Assembly: GCA_001953115.1 (NCBI GenBank)
Contig: LSSL01003717.1
Location: forward strand, 1 to 56,669
Length of the DNA stretch: 56,669 bases
Source: Smittium mucronatum
Taxonomy: Eukaryota > Kickxellomycota > Harpellomycetes > Harpellales > Legeriomycetaceae
Reading direction: 5' to 3'
Shown: positions 22,334-33,980 of the stretch, piece after piece
How positions within the stretch are numbered: the stretch's first letter is position 1
Layout of the letters: each line of letters opens with the position of its first letter
Made by a program: the position numbers and the translations under genes
Notes under the pieces: model-generated
Database searches by the model: none
Seen by the model: the letters and a program-made list of their open reading frames with translations, nothing else
What the model was told of the DNA's origin: nothing

Positions 22334-23638
22334 TCACCCTCTCAATTTTTTTGAAAGAACTAGATCAAGATCAGATACGCTTCGACTAAGTGTTTCAGTA
22401 TCCAACATGAAAAATTCAGATAGAGCAAGGTCAGATACTGAATCTAAAAACCCGACGATTATTTGGGAGAGGCCATCCCCAGTTTGTTTGAAGTCTGGGT
22501 AGGCATTGGCCTCCAAGAAAAACACGTTAAAGGAGTCATCGACAAGAAAATCCAAGCCAAAAACTTCAAAGCAGTTAGGCCAAGGCTGAAAATTGGTTGG
22601 TTGGCTAGAAACTGCGTCGAATATACCGCCAGTGAGCTTCTTGATTTGATCATAAATGTTTTCTAAATCCTGGGGGCCTATATCTGATGACTCAGGGGAA
22701 GAACTGGCCAGATCCCAAAACGAGTGAACGACAGAGTTAGGATCGAACTCTGGGTTTTCTGTTTGGACGTGAGTGTTGGTAATATGGGAAAATACGTTTG
22801 TAGGAGTTTTAAAATCAGAGTCGTATAGACTTGAAGCAAAAAGGGCAAGCATGGGCCTGTAAACATAAACCTTTATTGTGGATATGGCAACACAGTAAGT
22901 CCGTATATGGAATTTTCTATTCCCGTATTTTTTTAAAAGTAGAGGGTTGTCAATGTATCGCTGAATAACAAATTCTCGAAGCTGGGAATAAGAGGAATTA
23001 TACGTAACGGCACCCCATTCTACCGGTTGAGAAACATCTTCATCTTCAGAATCGGAGGTTTCCTGGCTAAACTCAGTTTCAAGGATATTTTCGAGACTAT
23101 CTAAAGAATCAAAAATATGAATTCCTGAACCTTTATTTGTCATTGAGGGCTTGAGAATGAATTTGTTGGTTTTTTTAGCTGTGGTTTCACCAGAAGTAAT
23201 CTGAACATTCTCTTCCAAACAGTCTCTAACTTCGAAACACTCATCAAGAGCCTCATCTAAATAGTCGAGACCATCTAATTCAAATATCCAAGTCTCTGGA
23301 ACACCAGTCTTGAGAATTGAATTAGGATTCTTCGAAGTGAAATGAAGGATACTATTAGCATTCTGGGCCTTTCTGATAAGACCTTTTCTAATACAATAAG
23401 AGCAACTGAATATGGAATTATAAAGGTTAGAAGTTGGGCTTAAGCTTATATGGATATCATTAAAAGGCAAATCCTCGTACTCTAGCCAAAGTAGAGTTTT
23501 TGAGCCATCCTTGTATTCAATCGGACCCCCACTAGACTTTAAATCTATTAGTTCTACCTGGGAACTGTACTTATCCAGAACTTTCTTTAATATTTCATGA
23601 GTGTACGATTCATTGGAAGAGAAGTATATCCGAAACAT
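22334..23638 (-). CDS. Tubulin-tyrosine-ligase family protein (Pby1-like ATP-grasp ligase)
   Basis: An intact 434-codon frame without introns. TTL-family ATP-grasp motifs appear in order: FILKPSMTNKGSGIHIF (about 160-176, ATP-binding Lys163 and the Gly-rich loop), FVIQRYIDNPLL (223-234), KFHIRTYCV (242-250, substrate/ATP Arg), and the metal-binding end VFGLDFLVD plus FLEANAYPDF (Asp363, Glu376, Asn378). All key residues expected of an active ligase are present. An acidic insert (about 191-203) separates the ATP loop from the central sheet. The family adds Tyr or other residues to tubulin C-termini. In yeasts the single TTL homologue Pby1 is linked to P-bodies and its substrate is unclear, so the exact substrate here is unknown. 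The start is the only Met before the conserved FRIYFSSNE opening. It lies between SYF1 and the pterin synthase gene on the same strand. Confidence 0.85.
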   Translation of the reverse strand: MFRIYFSSNESYTHEILKKVLDKYSSQVELIDLKSSGGPIEYKDGSKTLLWLEYEDLPFNDIHISLSPTSNLYNSIFSCSYCIRKGLIRKAQNANSILHFTSKNPNSILKTGVPETWIFELDGLDYLDEALDECFEVRDCLEENVQITSGETTAKKTNKFILKPSMTNKGSGIHIFDSLDSLENILETEFSQETSDSEDEDVSQPVEWGAVTYNSSYSQLREFVIQRYIDNPLLLKKYGNRKFHIRTYCVAISTIKVYVYRPMLALFASSLYDSDFKTPTNVFSHITNTHVQTENPEFDPNSVVHSFWDLASSSPESSDIGPQDLENIYDQIKKLTGGIFDAVSSQPTNFQPWPNCFEVFGLDFLVDDSFNVFFLEANAYPDFKQTGDGLSQIIVGFLDSVSDLALSEFFMLDTETLSRSVSDLDLVLSKKLRG

Positions 23639-23971
23639 GGTTTCTTTGCTCTGTGATGATTTTCCCAGAAAAGCTCAGTAACAACAACCCTTGATTTGCC
23701 TTCATTGCCAAGTGCGATTAATTGTGTTTAAAGTAGTAGTGCTTTTAAAAGAAAAAAAAATCGGTTGATTCCTCAGATGACACATTCTTCGCCAATAGTA
23801 TAATTAATTACAAATCAATGTATTTATAGGAGAAAATATCAGTATGAACAGAAAAATGATGGAAAAATACGATTTATTGGTTGGATCACCAACAAGCAGG
23901 ATGATTGGTGAAATATTTTACAGACGCTTTTGGAATTTTGGATTAAAAAAAATAGCAGGCCTAGGTCTAGT
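23639..23971. promoter_or_regulatory. Intergenic region upstream of the TTL-like gene
   Basis: A 333-bp gap between the stop of the pterin synthase gene and the ATG of the TTL-like gene, both on the minus strand. It must hold the 3' end of the former and the promoter of the latter. The plus strand is open at 23844-24059, but this is antisense to the pterin synthase 3' exon. No specific site is recognised. Confidence 0.35.
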
Positions 23972-24530
23972 CTATTCACCCCTGTACTCTGCCGAGTTTT
24001 TGTCAGTCTCTGAAACTTTGATTCTGTATAGAGAATCACCGAATACCGGAAGTAGCTGATTCCATGCAAATATACAAATATTTTCTGCGGTGCTAATATG
24101 ATAAAGAAGCAAAGAAGTCAGCTTAACATTACAAGCATCCTTTTTTAAACAAAAATTGTACCTTGGGGTTTCTTTGAAAAACTTTACATCGAGATCCTTG
24201 AGAAAATATATGTTCTTTAGATATATGCATTATGTGCTAAGTAAAGAAATAATATGAAATTACCAAATTCTTGTGGTCTACTAGATCTAGCACTTGGGTT
24301 TGGATAGCTTCCTTCAAGTCCGTAAGGTTGATGCACATACCAGTAATGGGGTCGATTGTGCCTTTGATTGTGACTTTTATTTCATAATTGTGGCCATGGC
24401 CGTTTTTGTGATTGCATTTACCATACACCGCGAGGTTTTCTTCTTCGGTCAAGTTTTTTGAATTTAGTCTGTGAGCAGAGCTAAACTTCTCTTTTCTCGA
24501 AAAATATACAGTCATGGTATCACGGACCAT
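23972..24530 (-). CDS. 6-pyruvoyl-tetrahydropterin synthase, three exons
   Basis: Spliced by eye: exon 1 24530-24264 (89 codons), intron 67 bp (24263-24197, GTAATT...CTCAAG), exon 2 24196-24162 (35 bp), intron 69 bp (24161-24093, GTACAA...ATTAG), exon 3 24092-23972. The product is 140 residues, the normal size. Zinc ligands His20, His45 and His47 (SSAHRL and NGHGHNY), catalytic Cys39, Asp85 and His86 (LDLVDHKNL), and pterin-anchoring Glu129 (SETDKN) are all present. The segment TAENICIFAW matches the family's 'STTENVAVYIW'. The enzyme converts dihydroneopterin triphosphate to 6-pyruvoyl-tetrahydropterin in tetrahydrobiopterin synthesis and is a cytosolic hexamer. The phases join exactly and the fused reading frame fits the whole family length, so the exon model is strong. 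A second Met at codon 6 could be the true start. Confidence 0.93.
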
Positions 24531-25450
24531 AGTCGATTTAGAATATTAATAAAACCAACTGATTTAATAAAACGCACTCCAGTAATTGTTCGCCTTGGGC
24601 TATTTATCCTTTTATAAGCCTTTATCCAGCTTAATCAATGATAGAAATGTAATTACTGTGCGTCTCAAGCCTGCGAGCACAGCAAATTACTGGACAGGAT
24701 TTTCATCACCTGTGTCCTGTGACATTTTTCTCCAGCCAGTCTTCTCTCAAACCGCCAATGTGCACCCTTTGATTACCATCCGATGGACGTGCATACTGAA
24801 AATCATCCAATACAAAGTGAGCATTTACGCGAGACTGCAAAAGGCATAGTTGGACATTGTCATTACTTTATAGGAAATCAGAAATGCAACTGCGTGCAGG
24901 AAATTATAAACTCATGCAATTCGGTCCGCTGTTATACAAAATATCATTTAGAAATTATTTGAATTCCCATCATCATAGCGATCGATCTGTGAACCCCGCT
25001 GGTAGGCAAGCTGTGAAGCCCAATCTGGAACACCAGATTCGATCTTTTTCTACCTCGGCATTAGGCTTTTAACTGTTCATTTTACTTTCAGGCCTATGTG
25101 GTATTTCCCCTCCTTTAATATTATCGCATTCAAGTTTTCAATGGAATCTATTTGGTAGAAAAAAAGATTTGTTCTTTTGACGAATCCTTAAACACAAGGC
25201 TATTACGCCCTCTTCATTCTCTAGTCGGTTATTGATTTCTCGGCTTATAATTACAATGCGACACATAGGTTTGTTTAGCTAATCAAATTTGGATTGCCTA
25301 AACAACAATCGGGATTTTTTTTGGCTAATAAATGCAATTTAAAAGCTTAAATTTTGAATATAGTTCGCTATTTTCTTCCATATTGGCCTATTTGTGCATT
25401 CTCAGCCTTTTAACTGCGCTTTTGTAGAAAAAAGCCTTGATTTTACTATT
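24531..25450. other. G+C-elevated block right of the pterin synthase gene, unassigned
   Basis: From about 24560 to 25075 the sequence is clearly richer than its surroundings, and three overlapping frames are open. The plus frame at 24857-25072 contains MQLRAGNYKLMQFGPLLYK and ends RSFSTSALGF, a string reminiscent of a mitochondrial presequence. A second plus frame is open at about 24718-24963 and Cys-rich (GHCHYF, KCNCVQ). The minus strand carries a TTTTGCAG acceptor-like site followed by an open segment with SDGNQRVHIGGLREDWLEK. None is recognised. It may be the first exon(s) of an intron-rich gene or a recent transposon scrap. From 25080 to 25450 the block fades into A+T-rich DNA, with repeated TTGGCTAATAAATGC-like words. 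Confidence 0.35.
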
Positions 25451-28400
25451 ATTATGCAACTTACGCATTTTTCTCCTAGTCTTTACATTTTTAGTAAATC
25501 AATCCATATTATGAAAAAATTTCAATTTTAATCCTCTAACTGAATTTTTAACATTAAAAAAACTCTTTTTTTTATAACTCAATTGTATGTAGTTTCTAAT
25601 ACTTTGCAACCAATTTTTAGCAAACTGCAAGCTAAATAAATTTTAAACTTCAACGCATTTCCGCTACTATTTCTGAGAATAAAATAATAATTTCCCCAAT
25701 TCAAAATAAATTTTGAGCCCACCAAAGAAATAGATTCGGATTTTAGGAGCTATACAAATTCCTGTAATTAAAAATAAAAACTTTTCAATCCTATTTCTTG
25801 AATGGAAAAATTTGTATCTAAATGTAAAGTGGCCAATTATTGTGTGTACTTTTTATAGGTTCCAGAGATGCCTTCCTGCTATGGGTTTAGCTGTTTTTTT
25901 TTTTTCAAATCACGTTTCATCAACACATTAATACCTAGCTAAAACATATCTGTTGTTATAATTTCTTTAAATCGAGCTTAGTTTTTAACCCTTTTCCTTA
26001 GAGGAAATAATAAATTTGGGATTCTCTGTATTATTATAGAAGAAAAAAGATATCTTTCGTTTAAAATATCCTAAAAATTCATTCCTTGGGATCTAGCTTT
26101 TAATTCCTCGCGGTTCCCTAGCGGTATTTGAAATATCATTTACGGGAAAAAAAACCAGTTACGCTAATAAAAAAGTGTTTTATTTCCAAAATTTATCCAT
26201 ATTAGTAATTTAGTAATTTCTTGATTTTTACTTTTGATAAAAAAAATTACTATTTTGAATGGTTTTGAAAAAGATCGGTTAAATAAATATTAAAAAAAAT
26301 TCATGGACTATGAAAAAAAATACACATAATGCTGCTATTAAAAATTTACTCGTATTTTTATCAAATCCGAAATTTCAAACCATTATTCAAAAAAATATTC
26401 CTGTAATATCAGGTTTTTATACTACTGTAAATTAAATAATCATTTCTTTTTTATTCTACTATCCCAACAACCTAACCCCTAATTTGTAACCTAATTCAAA
26501 CAAAGACCATATATTTTACATTAAAAACATTACTTTTTCAAAAATTATTTCGTGAAAATGGCAAACGATACTTATATTAATGTGCTTATCTAAAATATAC
26601 TCAAAGTATTATTTTTTGTTAAATCTACCGTAATATCAATAGAAACAAATAATGATAATCTTAATCAATTTTAATCTGGATTTTGATGGTGGCATGAAAA
26701 AAACACAAAATCTTTTTAAATTATAATTATTCAAAGCAATCTTATTTTAAATTTTTAAAGGTAAATAAATGTGTTTCATCAAGTTTTTTCCTTTAAATAT
26801 CACTACATATGATTTAATTTTGGGAAAAAAAACTTTCTATTCATGAATTACAAAAATTTGGCAGATTTAATTTTTTCATTATATGTTGTGCTTAAAATTA
26901 AAATTATCGTTTGTTTTTTTATTTCAAGGCTTATGTTTATAAATTTACAGAAATACCATCTATATTTTTATATACTAGCTAGATAATTTTTTTTAAAAAA
27001 TGGGGGGTTGATCAGTGATATTCCAAGCATATAGAATATATTATGTTTTACGTGGAAACATTTCATTTTTCCAAGAAAAATTTTAAAATAAGATTTCCAA
27101 ATTAAAATATTTAAAACATCCCAATAATCTTATAAAAGTAAAAGTCTTTACTTTATTTTATTAGCTAAAGATCCCCCCCCCCTCCACCTCCACCCTGAAA
27201 CGTAAAAGGATTTGAATGGAACTTTTATTAGTTAATGATATTTGATAATGATAAAATTTGGCTCTATAACTAATGCCAATAATAATTTTTTTGACCCTAA
27301 ATTCTATATAAGATTTATAAAATAGAATAATGCGATTTTATACCCTAAATGGAATCAACAATGAAAAACCATATATAATTTCAATTATAAAAAGTCCCTA
27401 TACTTTTATTTATAATGTTAATTTTATTATAAATTTTTGATTAAAAATCAACATAAGTGTTATATATAAGATATTAACACAATAATAAAGTTTTTATAAC
27501 TAAGTCCTATTTTTTTAAGCTTATATATAAATAAAAACTACTTTAAAGTATTTTTATTTTATTAAAACGAAAATTAATACTTCTGTTTAATTCAATAAGA
27601 TAATATGCAGACTTTATTCCTATCTTAACAAGTTTATTTTTGCAATTTTTTTTTTCATGAAATTATAGGAAGGGAAAAAAAAGCAGTCAATCAGATTTTA
27701 GAAACAAAAATTATCGGTTAATCTAAAGGTTTAAAAATATATATCTAGATATTTGATTAAATCATAAAAATAAATAAGGTTTATATATTTTTAAGTCAAA
27801 GTTAATTGGGTGACCTCAATTTTTTTCACTATCAAAAAATTTATTTGATTTAAATGCTATTCCGGAATACACGGGTTTATTTTATGTTTGAACATCACAT
27901 TTAATCAATTATTTAAATAATAAGTTTATTACAAAATATGATAAATCATTTTCAATAAAATATTCACAACCAGAGACAAATTTACTTATTTCTAACCATA
28001 TTAAAAACTGATTTTTTTTCAAAAAAATTTAATAATAAATTAATAATGATACAAGCTATTAAAAATGAATGGCGAATAAATATTAATCTTATGTAATTCA
28101 AAATTTAAGAGGGTTTAAATTTTTAAGTTTCACTGACAAAAAAAAAAGATATTTGATTGTTTTATTTGATTTTTTAGTGCGACTTAATTCACCATTTTTT
28201 ATAATGTTTTTTTATCTGCATAATCCATTTAAATTTTTTTTGTTTTATTATAAAATTTCTTTTTTAAAGGATTGATGAAATTAATAAATTTTATGGAAAA
28301 ATTAATTTATTTGAATTTTAAAAATATGATTTTAAATAAGAAAATTTTTTACGTCTTTATAGATTATTTATAGATTTTTATTGAGAGTTTAAATGACTTT

Positions 28401-31400
28401 TTTGGATCAAAAATAAAACCAATTAAACATTGATTATTATGAGATTTTTCTTTTTAAAAAAATATATTAAACTAAAGATATTTTCTTAAAATAAACCAAT
28501 CTAACCTCAAACCTTTACTGAAATTTATATGAATTAGATAATATAACATTAAAGATTGAATCTTATTTAAAATAACGTTTACAGTAGTTTTAAAACTTAT
28601 AAAAAAATAATGTTAATGCGATATACCATGTTAATTTTTTTCATTTCATTTTTTCGTACAAGTTTATATTTATATCCCTATGTAATCTAGGAGATTTGGA
28701 TTTGATTAATATATTTACCATTAAATGGCCCTATTTCATTATTATTATTTTTTTTAAATTATAATCACAAAAAAATCCCAAAATATAATTTTTTGGATCG
28801 GTTTATTAAAGTAATAAGCTTCAATTTATTTTAAACACAAAATATTTGATTTTTTAATAAATAAAATAAAAACAAAACAATTTATATTCAGAATTAAAAG
28901 AAAGGTCTAATAATAAAATAATAATACACTTATATTGCTATAGAAATATTTATATAAACCAAAATTTTATAAAATTTAGTAAATAAGAAATATTCATCAA
29001 ATTTTTTAAAAATAATGATATCGTTAGTTTTTTTTTCAAATTTTTATATAGTTAAAAACATATAAAAAATTTAAATCAATAAAAAGCCTCTTGTTTTATA
29101 GGTTAATGTTATTGAAATTCTTATCTTCGGATTCAGTTATATTTCATCCTTATTTTTTTTGTTACAAATAAATTTATATCTAAATCTAAAAAATATCAAT
29201 AATATACCAATTTAAAATTATATAAGTTTTTAATTGTTTTATGGACATTTTCTGCTTTAAAGTTAGATCTTTTTTAAGAATTTTCGGATTAAAAAAATCC
29301 AGATTGAGTTGATTTAGGAGCAAAAATTTTAGGGGAGCCAATTAAATAAATAAAATGATAATTAATGATTCAAGCATAATTTTAATTAGAAAGAAATTTT
29401 AAATATATGGATAAATATAAAAATTTACCAAAATTTTGATTATATCAATTAATACGAATTATTAATAATAAGTTTTTTTAAATTGAGAATAATTTATAAA
29501 AAAATAAAACATTTTTTTTATCTAATATTATCTGGTTCAGTTTTTCTGGACTTTAAATAAACTTTATTTAGAGTTAATTTTGATATTTTCATTCATTTTA
29601 TTTGTTAGCAAGTAGAAGTGGATAAAACTCACGAAAAAAATATAATTTTTTTATGTTTCTAAGACAAGAAAACGAGAATATTCAAACAGATAAAAAATCT
29701 AATTCATAAATTTAATGATCAACTAGTTTTACTATTTATGCAATTTCATTATTATTTTTTATTTGTATTAAATAGAAAAAAAGATTTTTTTAATCAGAAG
29801 AATGAGAGTTTTTTACTATGAACGATTCGGTACAATAGATATTTTTTATTAAATAAAATCACTTATATATACCAAATTTTTAATATCAGTTGAAAAATAT
29901 AATGTTAAGAAATAATATTGTCTTTGAACTTAATTCCTGAAAGAAGAAAACTGCGTAAAAATAATAATTTTATGATCAAAAAATCGAAGAATAAGTGGAA
30001 AATTTAATTTGTGCAAAACTACGAAAATAATGACTCAAAATTAATATTAAGGCGTTTTATATAAAATAGCATTAAAAAAATAAATTCTAATTTGATAAAT
30101 TTATATTATTCCCTATCCATCTTCATTTAAAAAGCTTCAATAAAATAACTGTTAGCATAAAATTTTTAAACTAATTAAAATTTTTATTATATTAAACATT
30201 TGTAAATCTTTTTTTTGCCTTTTTGAATATTAAAATTTCATTTAGCTTCTAATTTATACAGTTTAATATTTTAAAATATAAAGGCCAATTCTTTAATTTT
30301 TATAGTAATTATCTGAAAAAAATAAAATGCCCATTTTTTTAAATAAAATCGAAAATCAATAGTTTATAATGTGTTTTTAGAAAATAAAATTTCATGTGGT
30401 TTTGAGATATCTATATTTTTATCGCTTACAATTGGCCTAATGAATTTTTTGATTTTGCTTTTTTATAAAAATATTTGGCAATGACTATCTGATTAAATGT
30501 AAAATATCCAATGGAAATTCGGAATATTAAATAGCGATTTTAGTCATTTCACTATAAAAAAAAATCCTATTTGACTCAATAACATTATATCTTATAGAAT
30601 AATACTGCTTATTGGAGAATACCATTAAAAATAATAAAAATCACACCGCATTTCTATAAGTTATTAATAGCCAAAGAAAAAAAAGATTTTCTGAAATAAA
30701 ATTAGTATCATTATTATTATTTTTAAAAATTCAATATTAACTATTAATATAAAGACATCGGTGTCAAAATCCATAGAATCGGTGAATTTAAAATTAATTA
30801 TAAGTTTTCAAGTAATAAATCAGATGAAATTAGTTTTACTTATCTCTAAATTTGCTTTATCTTTTAAATTAAATTGATTTTGTGAAACAACTTTTGAGTT
30901 CTGCTGTTAATAGTTTTTTTCTTGAAAATCTACCTAGAATAAGATTTAAATTACGATTACAATTGTGATTCCAATTATTATTATTATTATTATTATTTTA
31001 TTTTACGAACGTAATTTAGTTTTTATTCACTACAAAGTTTGAATGAGTTCATGGAATCTCATCTTTATTGATTTCAAAAAAAAAAAAAATAACGCTTAAG
31101 TTTGTATTTTGAAAATATTTCTTATTTTTATTAATTATATCTTTTTAAAGTTTTATGATTTTCTATGATAATATATCAGGATGTTAATTTAATTATACAT
31201 TAGAATATTTACGATTATGTGTGTTTATAAATATCAAAAATTTCAAGATTTTATAGCATGTATTAGTTTTATTCTCAAATCAAGTTAATCCGACTAATAA
31301 AAAATTGCTTAAATAAGATTTAATATCGGAATTAATATAATTAAAGTTATGACTTACAGTTAAATTTCAAATATGTATGAACCAAGAGGGTGTTTTTTTC

Positions 31401-33790
31401 AGAAATTACGATAAAATTTTTAATGAAATTGTTTTTAGAAAGCTTAAATTAAATTCTGAAATACCAGTAGTTTTTAATACATTTTAAAATTTTTACAATA
31501 CCTTTTATTTCTTGAGGTAAAATTATTAGTATTTTTCGGATAAACTAAACATTAAAAATTTTCTAACACTAATTTATAGGATTTATTAATAAGTTAACTA
31601 TTATAATTTACAGTAAAAATTAAAAAAAAAAGCGTTGACTTATTTTTTTAAATCTCTTAAAAAATCAAATAAATGTTCCATATTAAACACAAATAAATTT
31701 TCATTCGAAAAAATTAAAGGTGGGGGGGGGGCATTATGCATTTCAAAATAAAATCATATTATTTGAAAACTCAATATCAAACTCATTCAATTAAGTATTC
31801 ATAAAAAATAAAATTAATTGCGATTGAGATTGCATTGAAAAATTCATTTGCAAAAGTGAAAGAAGGGTAAAAAAAATTAACAAATCTAAAAAAATTCTTA
31901 AATACCAAAATCACAACCTAGATATTTCTAAATTTTTTCTTTCATTACGCGGGTCATTATAATAAAATTTTGTAACGCTTTTTTAAAAAATTAAACGCGA
32001 TATAACTCCTAAAATTCAAATTTTCTAAATTTTTAAAGCTACACACAACTTCTAGCGAAAAAAATTTAATTATATTTTTTATACATGATCCAATATAAAG
32101 TAATTTTTTTTAAGGAAAAATTTTATTGGGAAAAAATATTAGTCTTTTTTATAATGAAGCAACTAAAAAATATAAAATAACATCTCAAGTTTCCATTAGG
32201 CACTTTATATTTAAGCAAATAAGCATTTAATTGTTTTATTAGACTAAAAAATATAAAAAATTCTTTAGTTGAAAATGAAAAACAAAAATAAATGTGATAT
32301 CAAAATCACAGTAGACATAATATCAAAACCTCAAACAAATTATAAAAACTATACAAATTATAAGTTGATAATTTAATTTCATACAAAAAAAAACCGCTCT
32401 TTAACTTGTGTTCAAGTCAAAATTTATCGAATAATGTTAGATATTTAAAGTATTTAAAGTTTAAAAAAAACATTTGTTATTTTTAATTATTAATTGAAAA
32501 TGTATTTTATTATACAAAACTGTTTTATTAGATAAATTTTTACACTTTTAAATATTTTCCTACAGCTTGGAAGATAAGAAAATTTTAATCCTAAAACAAA
32601 AAATTAGCAATTTCTGGAGAAATACGATTATTATATCAAAAAAAATTAAACTGATACAAAATTATGAAAAATCATAAAAAACATATCATTGGATAATAAA
32701 TTAAGCAGTTAGAGTAATTTAAATTAGAAAAAAGTAAGATTATCGATAATAAAAGTTTAGAATGTTTTCTATTGGTCGAATTTTAATTAATATAACAATT
32801 CAATAAGCTAACTATCACATTATTATTTTATTAAAATCTTAAATAATAAATTTAAAAAGAAAAATAATCTGATATAACTGGCACAAAAACTGGGGCTTCA
32901 TTCATAATTAGACATAATGATCTGAGTTGACGCAATATTTTTATAAATTTATAAATCATAATATAAAATTAGCTTAGGTTATGTGTTTTCGATCACGAAA
33001 ACTATAAATATTGAATTATATTTAGATATATTTTTATCATTTATCAATTAAATTATTTGGAAGTTGCTGAATTTATTGTGTTTGAAATTAGGAAATAGCC
33101 TTAAAACAAAGAAATAAAACGATAATTTTTTTTAATTATTAACAAGGTTAATATAAATTATATTAGAAACTGTCTAATTTTTTGCATCCATCTTTGAAGG
33201 GAGATAATTTAAATCCAGAAAATGGTATTGTTAATTTCATATATAAATTAATTCTAAATTTCTTCTTAAAAAGCAAATATGTTTTTGATCTGAGATCATT
33301 ACATAATTAAAATACACTTACAGTATTATATTATTTAGGTGTAGATTCTCTTTAGAGATTCCCAAATTTTAAAAAAGTGCTACATATATTTTGGAAATTT
33401 CTATTTTTCATTTTTAATTGCTAAGACGTGGATTTTAATATTTAAACTATTGATTTATCAAAATTATATAAAAATAATAATCCCTGCAAACGGGTTAAAT
33501 AATCAAATTTTCATTAAAGTACTTGATTATCAGATGTATTGATATTTAAACGACTAATGTCTGTAAAATTATTTCTTGAATAATAACATTTTTTTAAAAT
33601 AATTTTATAAATATACGGGCATAATAAACTTCCATTTAAGCCCAGAATTATCTCGATGAGATTAGATTCATTCTTCTCAATCAAGATTAAGTGTAAATTT
33701 GGTTAATGTAATTTTGTAATTGATAGCTTGTATAGAAAATTCAGGTAATGGACTTAAATATCGACTGTAACTATGATTTAGGATGAAGTG
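25451..33790. other. A+T-rich desert, left part
   Basis: Almost entirely A/T runs with frequent stops on all frames and no recognisable gene or RNA. Noteworthy local features are a run of ten C at 27173-27182 followed by a CT/CC-rich patch, an (ATT)n tract at about 30974-30998, and a run of ten G at 31722-31731. I see nothing else. Confidence 0.6.
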
Positions 33791-33980
33791 ACTGAATACC
33801 TACAGTAAATTTTATCTAAAAAACATTTCACCTAATTTTTGTCCAACAAAAAGTCTATTGAAAAATTAACAAAAATTTGCATTTTTGCAAAAATACTTTA
33901 CATTCGCAGGATAGTATTTTTTTTAATTCAAAGGTTTAATAGGTTTAAAAATTAGGTGAACTTTTCTGTATATCTTCAGT
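33791..33980. repeat. Nested inverted repeat, MITE-like
   Basis: A perfect 14-bp inverted repeat (TTCACCTAATTTTT at 33827-33840, complement at 33947-33960) is flanked by an outer imperfect pair, ACTGAATACCTACAG at 33791-33805 against the complement of 33966-33980, with 12 of 15 matching. The centre holds another small palindrome (TTTGCATTTTTGCAAA). The size of about 190 bp would fit a worn miniature inverted-repeat element or a foldback. Confidence 0.45.

Noticed and set aside
23844..24059. Plus-strand open frame of 71 codons
   Set aside because: It is antisense to the third exon of the pterin synthase gene, which explains the open frame.
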